Source: Owenia fusiformis
Taxonomy: Eukaryota; Annelida; Polychaeta; Sabellida; Oweniidae
DNA length: 64,000 nt
Direction: 5' to 3'
Assembly: GCA_903813345.2 (NCBI GenBank)
Contig: CAIIXF020000010.1
Coordinates: 29,756,828-29,820,827 of the forward strand
Below, piece by piece: positions 48,001 to 61,370 of the stretch; position 1 is the first letter of the stretch, and each line of letters begins with the position of its first letter. A model generated the notes under the pieces. The model saw nothing but the letters and a program-made list of their open reading frames with translations, had not been told where the DNA came from and ran no database searches. The position numbers were made by a program, and so were the translations under genes.

Positions 48001-49439
48001 ATATTTGCCTTCGACTCTTTCTCACATAACTGCATGCACAGATTAGGCCATTCAAAATTAATTATATGTTGGCATTCTGATGAAGGGCCTTATATTAAAA
48101 ACTACAAAACCTTTATTTACTTAAAGGGTTTTATATATTATTTAATAGTGAAAATGCAACAACACATTGTGGCAAAGCAAGTAACACCTCTTGATTCAGA
48201 TTACCTTGTTAATGAAGACAATACTAAAGCTTATATACATGTAGTTTTTTATCAATCTTGGAACTCATTTCAATACAATATAATTCAAGATCACAATTCC
48301 CTCTGTCATTTATATGCAAGTACAGATTACATGGTAAAATTTTGTTTTTTTCTGAAAACATAGAATTTTGTGACATTAATTATAAAAAATCTTGTGTTTT
48401 TCTAAATAGGGTATAAGTAGAAATTATTTTAGGCAATCCTTTGAGTGCCATGCCATTTATACATGATCCTCAGCAAGAGGGGGAGAAACCCCAGGGTTCA
48501 AAGATGACATACGCTTATAATGTAAATCTGTATTGAGATGACATCGTCGCTGATTGGTTTAGCGAGTCGATCGTTGATTGATTTAAAGCTAGGTCAATTT
48601 GAAAACTTTGAAAACCAAGATGGAGGGAAGTATAAATATACGTACTTCCGGGAAAGAAGGTGCACGAAGGAGGAAATCGTATGTCATCAATTGAATCATG
48701 GGGTTTTCCCTCCTCTTATCCTCAGCCTTATATTTTATGATATATATTGAAATTGAACTATGGACAACATGTTTAGAAATTGATGAGAAGCAATCAAAAT
48801 AAGAAAATATATTCTCATTAAAGTGCCCTTGTGAGCATTTAATTGCAGCCATTTTGTCCTAATTGCCCATGGCATTTAAAATAATAATCACATCCCAACT
48901 CTTAAAACATGCTTATATTAGGATACTGTTGGAGTCTCAAAAGGCAACAAGAACATTCATTTTTGAAACAGGAAAATTTAGTCCCCCCAAAAATGCCCAT
49001 ATGGGGATTTATTCTCAAGATTTTCATGTAATTGCCCATGAGAATTTATTAAAAATATTTTTATTTCCATTAACATGGCTTATTATCAGTCACAATCAAA
49101 ATTAAACCAATTGCTTTCATTTCTTGTATTTGAAAACGGCACAATTTTGACAAAAATAGCATTTCTCAACGTTGACCTTTAAACCACCCTAATGTCAAGG
49201 TCAAATGTCAAAATTCTCAGAAATCACATTTTAAGTAATGAGTCATACTTCCTCTTCAATTCCATGTCAATATATACTTGTTTTGTAGGGGGGCTAAAAG
49301 AGGGGTTTACCGCCACCTGTCCTTTAAATGTATTGAGTTTAAAAGCAATTTTTGATTTAGAGAAAGAGGCCTATTTTGTTTTGTAAATATGTATATAATT
49401 GTTTGTGATTAATAAACTGTTTAATAAAAAAATTTTTTT
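48001..49439. other. Spacer before copy B, no gene recognised
   Basis: AT-rich sequence with chance ORFs (for example 48034-48363). None shows signal peptide, domain motif, splice context or conservation elsewhere in the window. Confidence 0.5.
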
Positions 49440-51213
49440 TAATCTGTATTGTCGAGATCTAAAAGATCGGCTTTCCATGGTGATTTTATATCAAGAAAAA
49501 CATTCGAACATTTTAACCACATTAGAAAGGTATTACCATAAAAAATACGTTGTCCCAGAGAACCTGATGATTCTTGAAATCTGTGATATATCAATTTTTT
49601 TGTTTTCCTTCAAACTTCCACAGTTTGTTGTTGGTTGATTATGTATTACACCTGAGAAACAGGAACTCCAGTGCATGGCCAATAAAAAAGTTAGGGGACA
49701 TTAATATGTTGCCCAAAAGTGGGCGTGGCACTTCACCTGAAGAGCATAAAATAGGCGACACAATTTTTTCATATTTTTGCCGTAGTGTTGAATTTACACC
49801 TTCCTACGCCCCTGGGATATTTTCAAAAAATAAGCCTTGGTACTGGCACAATCGATAACCAATTTTATAAACAAGTTTCATTTGCCATTGGAATTGACTA
49901 CAGAATGATTGCTGCTGTTTTCCGATTATTCTATACACGTTTGGATGGACAGCTTAAATAAATTACCGTAGTTTACTTTAGAAATGATGATATTGAACTG
50001 AAATAAACGCCATTTCCACGATTCAAATTGAACTTTACGAAAGCGCAGCTCTGGAAAAAGATATGCTCATTTTTGTTCATGTGATCATATCCTGTAATTT
50101 GATTGGATATCATACTGATGTGCGTGATTTTAATAGATTCATGAATACCAAGCCAATACCAAGGAATTAAGGGAGCTATTCACTTCTGATGCGCAATAAA
50201 ACTGTGTAACAACAAAGAAATTCCATCTTTGGATAAAGGCAATATATTTAAATTTTTAGCTAGTCTTCGGCACTAAAATGCTTTTTTAGACTCACTTATT
50301 GTCAATTCATAAGACAGAACAAGATAGATAACGTTGGCAGACAAGGAGCCGTAGTATTAGATATTTGACCGTTGTCATAGTTACCTTATCTATACACAAA
50401 AATATGTAACAATAACATGTGTATATGATTGTCTATATGGCTTCGCACATTTACACATTCCAAGACCTGATGACAATCTAAGGATCTATTATATGCTATC
50501 ATATCTGGTTCTACAACTTGCGCAATAGAGATGAAACTCACAATAGACCAAAAATATGAAATAGATAATTTTATACTATGTACTACATGGATATGATCAT
50601 TGGTATCTACTGTATACAAGGCTTCGTAAGTATATCTTACATTCGATTCCTCAAATTAAAAATAACTAAATCGATGGCGTTTTACGATAACCGATGTATT
50701 CATGATTTATTTTTTATTTTAGAAGATAGTTAACCATAAACACCCGAGGCCAATGTAAAAACTGTAGTGACACACCGAAATAGCCTGACAACACGTAAAG
50801 TCAGATACCGTTGTCACAAATGGCGGACATAACCGTCGCTTCAATTAGATTTTCATGAACTGTATGTTTAATATAACACCTAAACTAAATTCCTTTGGAA
50901 CAACAATCAATCAAAGTGTCTTTATACTCAATGTACAGTTAATAATGTTCTACCATCGAAACAAAGTCTTTAATATAAACCGATCAAAATGAGATACGGG
51001 ACAACGGACACTGTATTACCATACCCCGCTGTCTTTGTAAATTATTTCAAATTCAGATTCCGTTGTCATTGACGATATCGAAGACGCTGTATTGTGGTGA
51101 TTCACGACACAATTTGAATAATTTTATAACTCTACTTGAATATGAAATATATTTTCTTGCTCGAATATTTCATCTACGAAGGTCTAATGATGTTGATCAT
51201 TTATAGATACATT

Positions 51214-51776
51214 GCAGTTGCGTAGGAAAAATGTACGCCAAAACGCCAATGCGTAGTGTTGAAAAGCTAGAATAAAAAAGCTTATTAATTTCCTTATGTT
51301 CTTTAGTCATATTCCCTCATTGTTAAAAAACTTTTTGTGATCTCGAGCACACTAAAGAAAGGTTTTTGGACACCATGTAGTATGTTCGATATTTTCGATA
51401 GTACGTTTTCCAAGTTTTTTTGTGCCTCTGTTATTTTTCTAGCTTAGGTCACGGTCATGGCACTTTTTCGTAAAAATCAAGGTGATTTGGGGTAGAGGGG
51501 CAAAGTTATGATAGTCGGAAGTTTAAGCCAATAAAAATGAAATTCGTTAAATATTGATAGTCACATATTGTTTCTAATTATAATACTGTCGAGATTTAAA
51601 AGATCGGCTTTCCATGGTGATTTTATATGATGAAAAACATTCGAACATTTTAAGCACATTAGAAAGGTATTACCATAAAAATTACGTTTCACGAGGATAA
51701 AATAGGCGTTTTGGTATTAAATATTTGACAAATTTTTTTTCATATTTTGAATTTACACCTTCCTATACGCCTCTGC
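51214..51776. mobile_element. GCAGTGG-GTAGGAA-family TIR element, copy B
   Basis: The counterpart of 29613-30177, with the same ends and position relative to the channel exon. Confidence 0.7.
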
Positions 51777-52116
51777 TATTGAACTACTGTATAAATGAGA
51801 ACCGGAATCTTCATACAGGGTGTCAAAAAACAAGACCGAAGTAAAGTTGATTCACTAGATCAATCTTAGATATTCAAAATTAATTAGTTCATTCAATGTT
51901 TATTTTGATGAAAAAGTTTGATGGTAATCTGCTTATTGAGTAAAAAATTACAATATCTTCCAAAACATGCTTCAAGTGGGCACCTGAATGCGGTCCAGTT
52001 TATGGACATTCTGTACTTGTAAATAAAGAAACACTATCATTCAATAAAGGGTCAATTATATAAATTTCAAAGTTCATAACTAAAGAAATGTTTTGTATTT
52101 CCACAATCCACCAGCC

Positions 52117-52756
52117 ATGGATATGCTACCGGGCGTCCAAGAGAGTATCCAAACGATAAATGAAAGATCCGATTTTTTCACGGTCTTTGGATTTCTGATC
52201 ACCATTCTTTTCATTCCAAGAGTTTTTATTACATTTGTCGCTCAGGCAGAATTTTTCAATAAAGACTATCTTGCATGTTCACCAAACAGCACTGTGGACT
52301 CTGAAAACGAAAGTCTGAGGCGACGTTGTTATGCTGTATTTGCTACATTGTGGCCTCCCCATTACCATTGGTTCATGCAATTAGGGCTGACAATCGGCGT
52401 TTTGATTTGCTTCCATTTTCCATCCTTGTGGTCCATTAAACACAAGAAGAATATCTCTAAGAACGTCGAACGGGGATACCTTGTACAGACAGCCATACGG
52501 GCAGTTATTGAGACTTGCTTTATCTTTTCTCAAGGCTTCCTATACGGATTCGATGTCGCTACCAAATTCATTTGTTTGGAAGACAATGAGCATATACCAT
52601 GTGATGTTCTGAGAGTGAATGGAAAGGTTGCCATGTTGGTTACTATGTTCGTCATCTCCATTGTTGTGTTGTGCTTGCACCTTGCGGATGTCATCCATGG
52701 AATCAAGAAACTTAAAGAAAATGATGGCCCTCTCCTTCCAGTCACAGGAGTTCCAA
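52117..52756 (+). CDS. Exon 1, copy B: connexin-like four-helix domain
   Basis: It starts MDMLPGVQESIQTINERSDF and stays open to 52818. Upstream, a 6-bp difference removes the ag present in copy A (tttccacaatcc against tttccagattctcac), so any 5' exon splicing there would differ between copies. Confidence 0.7.
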
Positions 52757-55700
52757 GTATTTGTTGTTTATCGTGTTTTGTTTCTACCAATTATAATACT
52801 TTGTCTACTTTTACGTGATCTTTTGATTGATGGGGCAGGGTAAAGCATTAAAGTGTTAAGGACTCAATAAGTTGTGGATGATTTTAAGCCGGTGCACCAA
52901 TCTTGTACAAGACTTTAAAAAATTGATGAGGGTAATCAGTTTCACTTATTCAAAAAATCATCCTTTTACAAATCATAAAATGCATATTATATTATTCTGT
53001 GTTCCGGCTGGAATCTGATGTACAGTATCATGCATCCTTTCGCCAAACTTAGTTATGTATGTTTTTATAATCTCAATCTGGAAACCGTTATGCAAATGTC
53101 TTTAGTATTATTACTACCCAAAACAAGATATTAAGTGGATCTCTAAAAGGTATGTTCATGTATGATAAAACGATAGCACCACTTAAAATGAATTTGTATT
53201 TACCTTGCGTGCTCAAGGGCCGATGAAAGACAATGCTTGAAGCGTACTACGAGAGGACGTGAGAGTCGTAAACAAACTTCGACTCTAGTTTTCAATTCAA
53301 CTTTTAATGAAATATATTTTTTGAGATGTGTTAAGAATCTTATATTGTGCTTTTGGTACAATTGTTTTCGACAAATTCAAAAGTAAAATGAAAGTGATTA
53401 CCCTTGCAAAAATATTCATTTATTATGACTAGTTGTGACAATTAAAACTAGTAACGAGGGTTTCCATCCATTTCTTCTATTTTCTAAGAGCAATTGAATA
53501 TATCTAGTCAATAATGCAACTGTCCCTTTTTCCCTCGATTTTAAGGGATATTTATTTTTACTCTAGCTCGCCTAAGATTCAACTGCGAAAGACCACCAGA
53601 TCCCGTAGAGGACATCTTCAGGTGTGAAAATTACACACTTTTGGAAAACAAATTGGAAGAACAAAATGTCGTTGTCTTAACTGGTGAGTAACCTTCTTAA
53701 ATTACGCCATTGTTCATTGTATCTCCTTCTTTGGACTTTATTTTTCTTTGGAAAATGCCTAGATTTTTTTAATAACTCTTCCTCAATTAGCCATATTAGG
53801 CCATATCACAGTTTGTGACATTTTCCATATTCCGCGAGCAACAATTTTTAGTTTTACATATATGTGTTCCTAATTTTATTTCCTAATAAAATGATACAAA
53901 CCGCAATCAGATCCGACTAAATTGTCATTCTGATTTTGACAGATGAAGGGAGGTCAAAAAGGTCAATATCTGGATTAATGTTTGGTGAATTTGTACGATC
54001 CTAGGATTTTGGGGGAATCCCCAAGATGTATCCAAATTACATTGGAATTCGGATCCGAAAATTAATCCAGCTACTTAGGTGGATTGAGATTTGGATAAAA
54101 GTTATCCTAAAGATTGTACGGATTCCCCAATATTCAGATAAATTCCTAGCTTAATTCCACAATGCATCATTACCATGACGGAATTTATCCGGATCGGATT
54201 ACGGATCGTACGAATTCACGGCCCCTTGTGCAGCTTGTGTAATTACAATAACTGGATTATATACTCGCTTTTTAAATGCAATCTTTTGCCACATCAGAGG
54301 GAGGATGAATTGGTTGCGTCTCCCTGTAGTACACTCAAAAGCTTGATTGGGATTTGGGAGGGTGCATCATAAAACAAATGCTGGATGATCAGGGGCTTGA
54401 TATAGCCAAAATATAAATCCTCAAAAATATTGGGCTGCCGCCTCGCCCAATATTTTTAATATTCGGCACTCATATAAAGTTTCTAATCTACATAGACTTT
54501 TGTCATTCTGTACCTATATTATGTTCAATTTACATCGTATAGGTCCTTCTGGCTCCGAAAAAACTCAGCTGGCTCTACTCTATGCCAAGAAGTTCATCAA
54601 TGAAAACAATGAAAGCAAATGCTTCTGTTTCAACTCACCATCCCCAGAGGATCTCCTTGTTGACGTTGAAAAGTTAATTGATCAATGTAAACTAAACATT
54701 CATACGGACGGTGAAATGCACGAAGAAAAAAATTCTCGTATGGCCAAAAAGGTTTGGAGACTACTTATTCGCATTCGTGATGAAGTTAAAGAAGACAATC
54801 AAAAAACGTTGTTTGTTTTTGACAATGCAACTTTCGAAACAGCTTGTATCATCAAGGAAGTTTTCCTCAAGGTTAGCTCTTTTATTGTCATAATCACTAC
54901 TTCTGAAAATGACAAATTTATTGAAGGTTTTGAAGGTTTAAGAATGGACGTGAAAGGTTACACTAAGAAGGACGTTGATGTCTTAGCACTTTGTCAATAT
55001 GATCAATTTAAAGATGATATGCAATGCTTGGCTGAGAAGCTTGATTTTTTGCCGCTTGGGATACACGCAGCTTGTCAATACATGATTGAGTCTAACAGTT
55101 TAAACGTACGTGATCTTCTAGCACAACTGGATAGGTATGGCGACCCCCTAACCGGCCTGTTTCAAGAGTCATACAAAAAGGCTAATGAATATTGCAACAA
55201 CGACAATGCTAAACTCCTGTTCAATATTGTAGCTACCCTAAGCCTTGATCCAATACCCTTTGATCTTCTTGATTGGACAATAAGAGTAACTAGCTATCGG
55301 GAAAGAGAAGATCACATACACGAATCAGATATAACACAAAAGAGGGAGCATCTTCTGGGTGAAATAAAAAAGTTCCACCTTGGGACTGTGGAAATAAGGG
55401 GATCAGAAAACAAGATGCTACGAATGCATAATATACCAAGATCAGCAATACAGAAAATTTGGACAGAAGATGAAAGAATAAAATATTTCAGAGAAATGCT
55501 ATTGATCCTTGACGACCAGGTTGATAAGGACACACGCGATAAGAAAGATTTCTTGTTCTTTCTTAAAGTGATTCCACATGTGAAACATGCCCTAAAATCT
55601 GATTTTTCTGGAGCCCAAAGCCAGGCGGTTGGCATAAAGATCCTTCAAATAAGTCTCCAAGATAAGCTACATTATATGTATACACAGACAAGGTTGATAA

Positions 55701-56983
55701 GCTACTTCAGAGAAAGTGAATCTGAAGCTAAAGAGCTATGCTATTCCCTTATCGACTTGAAAGAAGAAGTGAAGGACATTGAGAAAGATTGGAAATATAA
55801 TGACATTACAAGTCAGAAATTCATAAAGAAGAGAGCTGAGCTGATTAACAGTAAAGTTAAATTGTTAGAAATCCCTAGAGACTTTCTCAAAGAGCTTGTT
55901 TGTATAAGACGTCTCAACAGCGATGATGTTGAATGTTTGAAGCGCAAAATGAATAGTGATAATGAAGAAAAGTCAAGGAAAAATAAAAGTGATAACGTTG
56001 AACTACTGAGCAGCACAAAAATAAAGGAAGGCATGGAGTTGAAACCGCAGAGTACTTTAGCACCCAACGGCTATCTCACTGAGACCAATTATGATGAATT
56101 GGTACAAAGAGGCGCAGCAATTAGCCTGGAGATAATGAAGAAAGTGTTCTTACTTGAGTTCATGGCGAATATTCTTTACACGCATGGTCGTATGTATTTC
56201 TACAAGAACAAGAAGAACAAAGAGGAAGCAAATATTTACGAACATGACTTGCGCCTCGCTTATGAACTCTCTTGCATAATACAAAAGCAGCATGACATAA
56301 ATATAGTCATGCTACTATTGGCTGAACGGACTGGTTTCCTGTACATTGATGTGGATAGCAATAATAAGGAAAGAATAAAACATGCAACTGAACGCTACAA
56401 GAAGTTGGTGGATGAACAGGGCGAATATTATGAAAAAGGATTGTTGAAAATAGTACCACGTGATGATGAATACCATCAAACAAGATGCCGAAAACAATTA
56501 TTCAATTGTTACTTAGCTGCGGTTACAGAAGCTGCTGCTGCAGAAAAAGCTGCGAAAGAAGCTGAGGAAGAAGCAAACACCCATATCGAAAAGCAATGGA
56601 CAAATAACAATGGATACAAGGAAGCTAAAAAACTACTGAGAAGTCTAGAGAATAACGACAAAGCAGATGCTTACATTAAATTTGGTGACCTCGAAATGAC
56701 ATTGAGTGAGTTTGGCAAAACACATTTGGATAAAGCTATTGTAGATTACAAGAAAACCTTGAAACTAGAAGAGGCAAAGTCACCTAGTTCTCGAAAAGGT
56801 GGTCGCATTATTAAAGCCATTTCTGGAATAACAGAAGCTTTATATAAACGAAAAAATAAAGGTGATTGGAAAAGGGCAAAGAAATATGCGAACAGGGCGA
56901 TTGGAATCTGTACGACAGAACGAATGGAAAAAGATACCAAAGAAAAACTACAGGGAATTCTGGACAGCATGCACTCTCCGTGA
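52117..56983 (+). CDS. Connexin-like channel domain fused to STAND NTPase-TPR protein, copy B, P-loop mutated
   Basis: Paralogue of the gene at 30532-35976 with exons 52117-52756, 53567-53683 and 54543-56983, the same exon lengths and the same 1065-residue prediction. All splice motifs are kept, including the weak first donor. The four-helix domain differs from copy A at only three residues, and loop 1 keeps its sequon (NST). Walker A reads GPSGSEKT: the invariant glycine before lysine is glutamate (codon 54557-54559), which should impair nucleotide binding. Walker B, LPLG and MHN motifs are intact and the frame is open, so it may be an expressed non-ATPase paralogue, or early decay. About 17 of some 22 differences in exon 3 lie in the last ~240 codons. 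The fusion carries the same uncertainty as copy A. Confidence 0.55.
53567..53683 (+). CDS. Exon 2, copy B: linker exon
   Basis: Acceptor ttactctag, donor AACTG|gtgagt. It encodes RLRFNCERPPDPVEDIFR and runs on to NVVVLTG, one residue different from copy A. Confidence 0.82.
53684..54542 (+). other. Intron 2, copy B
   Basis: 859 bp, gtgagt to cgtatag, lacking the two blocks found in copy A. Confidence 0.75.
54543..56983 (+). CDS. Exon 3, copy B: STAND NTPase with GPSGSEKT and TPR-like C-terminus
   Basis: Continuous to the stop at 56983. The GGA-to-GAA change in Walker A is the only change in a recognisable catalytic motif. The clustered C-terminal replacements include YKKLVDEQGE for YKKLLVEKGE and PRDDEY for PREDAY. 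Confidence 0.87.
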
Positions 56984-57871
56984 ACAACGCCTACATTATT
57001 GTCCTCCTTTCTCTCATCAACACAGCCAATGAACTACTTACTTTACTTCAGATACCCGATCAGCTTCAGTTTCATGTTTAGAACGGGAGATTTGCAATAT
57101 CCCGTTGGTGCCAACGGGAATCATTATACTCATCTCTATTGAATACTATGTTGGCAATTTTAATATCGATGCAAAGTATAATGCTTTCTGCAGAAGATTA
57201 TGTATGTCATACATGTTTTAGCTCCACATATCTTACGAAACGAGCTTGTTTAAAATATGCATCTAGTCCCTGATCTGGTCCCTTGGAAAAGAGCTTTTTT
57301 GTCTGGTACTTTCCCACAAAAAATGATTGTACTGTTTGATAGAACAGACTTCACTCATAAAAAACACCTTTTATATTGATATAAACAAGGGCAAAAGGCA
57401 CTAAAATGGGGTTACACAAGGTGGCATTCTGAGGACAACTTTTAAATATGTTTATTTTATATCACATTAGTGTATATTTCGTGTATGGTATCAAATGATT
57501 TTTAAAACATTGATATATTGATAGAAATAGGGGCAATGGGTACTAAAGTGGGGTTACACAAGGTGGTACTCTAAAGACAACGTTTACTATATTTCTTTAC
57601 TTTATACCACACACGTGCATATTTCGTGAATGGTATCAAATGATTTTCAAAACATCGATATATTGATAGAAACAGGGGCAAAAAGCACTAATGTGGGGTT
57701 ACACAAGGTGGTATTCTAAAGACAACGTTTACTTTATTTCTTTACTTTATACCACATAAGTGCATATTTCATGTATGGTATGATTATTATGTATGGTAAG
57801 ATCAATATTGAAAATGTCAAACATTTCTTTGAAATCCAACAATGCACAGTGATTTTTGAGAGCGAAATTTA

Positions 57872-58486
57872 CAGGGTGTTTCATATGTATGCATCCTTCT
57901 CTAAACTCATACATGTAGCATTGTCACCCTATCATGTTATACATCATTTTGTTCCTGATGGAAAGTTACATAAGATTCCAAATTTTCAGATTCAAGGGGT
58001 GTCACTGACAAAAGATACAATATATCAAAGATTGTGGGTACAGGTCATTTAGACGGCAATTTCTGGTGATTTTGAGGACAATTTTAAGGACAAATTTAGT
58101 TTCTGTAATGCACATTTCCAGCTATTGTCACCCTGGTAGAGCTCAGTCCACATATCTGTGGCAGTTATGCACAAATGTATATAGACAGAATTCATGCAGT
58201 GGCTTGTAGGGAGGACAGGGACCATGGTACCACCTTTATCACTTAAAATGGGTAGCAAAGTGAACAGATCACCGGACTGGCTTAAAAATCCTTATAAAAC
58301 CGTTTATAAATGACCCCCTACCCATATATTTTGATGGATTGTATCTTTTCTCAGGGACACCTCTTGGTTCTGAAACTTTCCAATCCCATGTAACTTTTCA
58401 TAAGGAACAAGATGATATATAACATGATATGGTGGCTATGCTACATGTATGAATTTAGAGGGGGTGCATACATATGAAACACCCTG
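57872..58486. mobile_element. Mariner-type foldback MITE, copy B counterpart
   Basis: Same ends, TA flanks and position as 36867-37483. Confidence 0.85.
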
Positions 58487-58740
58487 TATACTAAAAAGAC
58501 TAGATGCGAGTAGAGATAATCTTGACTTTATCCGGCATTAAAAATCCAAAATTCAGTCAAAGTGATATCATATTTGATATCTAATACTCATAACATCAAA
58601 AATAGTAGATACTAGTACTCATAAAATATTCATCGGGACAGCAAGCTGTCTCTTAGTCAGTTTGCTGAGAACACCAGCATGTCAAGCTATGCGAATAAAT
58701 ATCTACACCTATTTTTGATGTTATGAGTATTGGATATTAA

Positions 58741-59309
58741 GGACAACTGAAATAGCTTTTCTCAACTTGCAGCTACAAAAATGCAGTTTTCTCCATTGTA
58801 AGCCCAACGTAGAGTTCTTGCGATAGCCATTATAAAATAAATGTAAGATAACTGCTAACGGTCATAGATAACGAAATAAAACTAACCGATCAATCAAATT
58901 GGCCCCCACGTGATTAGCAACGTCATATACAAAATATAGCTTTGGTTTAGCGGTACCTTAGTAATCACTAACGTCACGGCAACCATAGGATTGTTGTGTA
59001 AACAAATAACAAAACATTTTGGCATTATGACGTCATGGTCCAATGGACCAAAACGGGGCCACGTGGGGACCAGTGAAAGATCACGTTGGGGCGAATAACG
59101 TCACAACCAATTCGAATATTGCTTATTAAGCAGCTATAATGATCATTAGAGTGAAATAATTTTCACACTACTGATGAGAAAACATGTCTCAATACATTCA
59201 TCAAAAAATTATATTGATTCCTTTAGGTTAGAAATACCATTTCATGTCTGCTTTAATCTTTTCAATTTTTCAATGCTGACTCAGATCAAGTCCAACTAAG
59301 CATGCATTT
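58741..59309. other. Block present only in copy B
   Basis: Non-coding. It contains two CACGTG E-boxes, a TGACGTCA octamer (about 59027) and other acgtca half-sites. In copy A the sequence passes directly from ggatattaa to cttgcgcgg, so a deletion in A that also removed the left TIR of the next element is the simplest explanation. Confidence 0.6.
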
Positions 59310-59523
59310 CACTGGCGGAGTCAGCATAAAACTTGCGCGAAAAAAAATTTTAGCCCCTAAAACCGAAAATTGGGCCCAAATTTTGAACATTTCAGGCCCA
59401 TTTTTTTGCCTAAATTTTAGCCCCCAAAAATGCCCATTTTTCGAGGCCCTACAATTTTTTTCTGGGCTGGGCCCACAAAAAGGGGGGGGGCGCGCGGGCT
59501 CCACCCCCCTGGATCCGCCAGTG
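59310..59523. mobile_element. Complete GGCGGATC-family element, copy B
   Basis: TIRs CACTGGCGGA and TCCGCCAGTG, with catttc-type flanks on both sides suggesting a CATTT target duplication. The interior is gggccc-rich with a G run. Confidence 0.75.
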
Positions 59524-60659
59524 CATTTCACTCTCAAAGAATCGTTGTGCATTGTTGGATTACAAAGAAATGTTTGACGTTTTCAATATTCTTTAATCTT
59601 ATTCATGAAAGGTAGTTATTTTTTCTAAAATATCAATTGATGTAATACACAAAATGCATTTATGTGGTATTTTAAAAATCACTTGATACCATATACGAAA
59701 TATGCACTTATGTGGTATAAAGTAAAGAAATATAGTAAATGAAACGTTGTCTTTAGTAAACCACCTTGTGTAACCCCACTTTATTGCCGTTTGCCCCTGT
59801 TTCTATCAATATATCGATGTTTTAAAAATCATTTGATACCATACACGAAATATGCACTTATGTTGTTTAAAGTAAAGAAATATAGTAAGTTGTTAGAATA
59901 CCACCTTGCGTACCACACTTTAGTGCCTTTTGCCCTAGTTTCTATCAAGATATCGATGTTTTAAAAATCATTTGATACTATACACGAAATATGTGAAATA
60001 AGATAAAGAAAAATTAAGTAAAAAGTGTCTTCAGAATGCCACCTTGTGTAACCCCATTTTATAAAAGGTGTTTTCTAAATGAGGGAAGTCTGCTCTTTCA
60101 AACGTTAAAATCATTATATGTGGGAAAGTACCGGACAACAAACTCCTTTTCTAGAGCCCTTCTGAAAATCAGATCAGGGACTTATCATAGAAAACCAGCT
60201 ATATGACTATCAATGGCATGGCATATTACACGCTGCGCTGTGGTCTAAGTAAAGGACTGAGTAAACACTAATAACCGAACGATTATTTATGTGAGAAAAC
60301 TACATGCATTTGTATAGGGCGATTTCTTACGTGCAGGTTGGCGTTTCGATTTTATGTACCAGCTTAATGTCTCTATTGAATTCCACTGTACTGCTTCTCA
60401 ATCGTCCACTAGAGTCACTAAAAATGGTTTAACGTACAAACACAGAAACATATACAGTATATAGTACTAACCAAAACTTTCAAAAAGGCCTTGGTTAAAA
60501 TGTCCTCTTGAAGAACTCCTATTTTTACTATTGAAAATGGATTCTAGTAATGCTCTTCCACAGGAATCTACTTGTTGAGACTCGATCAACTTGAGTTCTT
60601 CTGAGGATTTCAGCAAGGGTGCCATCGACTTAGCACGAGGATGCAATTGACTTCATCCC

Positions 60660-61370
60660 GCATATCTATGCAGGATAAAGAACATTTTTAAGATAGCCGC
60701 TGAAATTCAAAATGGCTTCCATTTTTCGTAAAAAACGTAATCTTAGATTACTCAAATACCAGTGAACTGATTTGATTAAAATTTCATTTGCTGATGCTTA
60801 GGGCCACAATAGCCCTGTTTGGGAAAGAATTTTCAAGATGCAAGCTGAACATCAAAATGGCCGCCATGTTTCGTAAAAGACTGAAATCCGTGCTCAAATG
60901 CCAATTCACGGATTTGGTTCAAGTTTTATATATATTCATGCGAAAGGACAATGTAACTCTGCTCTGCTGTTCAAGATGGCCTCTGAATTTCAAAATGGCC
61001 GCCATTTTTCATTTAAAAACTTAATCTTTGATAACTCAAATACCAGTGGACGGATATGGTTCAAATTATATGTCGATGCCTGGGACAAACAAGGTCTGCT
61101 CAAGAAGGAATTTCCAAGATGGCCATGAATTTCAAAATGGCTGCCACTTTTGGTTAAAAACGTAATCTTGACAACACATATATCGTGGGTGGATTTGGTT
61201 CAAATTTTATATGCTGATGCCTAGGGCCAAAAGAACTCTACTCGAGAGGAAATTTTAAGGAACTCTGCTCAAGAAGAAATTTTCAAGATGGCAGCTGAAT
61301 TTGAAAACGGCAGAAATTTTCAAGATGGCCACTAATTATCAAAATATGTTTTGTTCGGCGGGATTCGCTA
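60660..61370. repeat. ~145-bp tandem repeat with aagatggccgc motifs, copy B
   Basis: Counterpart of 40610-41290, with a ~60-bp extra stretch before the array (gccatcgacttagcacgagg). Confidence 0.75.

Larger units (their letters stand above)
57264..60184. mobile_element. Composite foldback element with tandem-repeat arms, copy B
   Basis: Left arm with ggggttacacaagg units near 57409, 57551 and 57695. Inverted right arm about 59643-60184, with one more recognisable unit than copy A. It contains the shared mariner-type MITE and the full GGCGGATC-family element. Confidence 0.8.

Noticed and set aside
48034-48363. 109-codon ORF
   Set aside because: No signal peptide, domain or flanking gene signals; not supported beyond being open.
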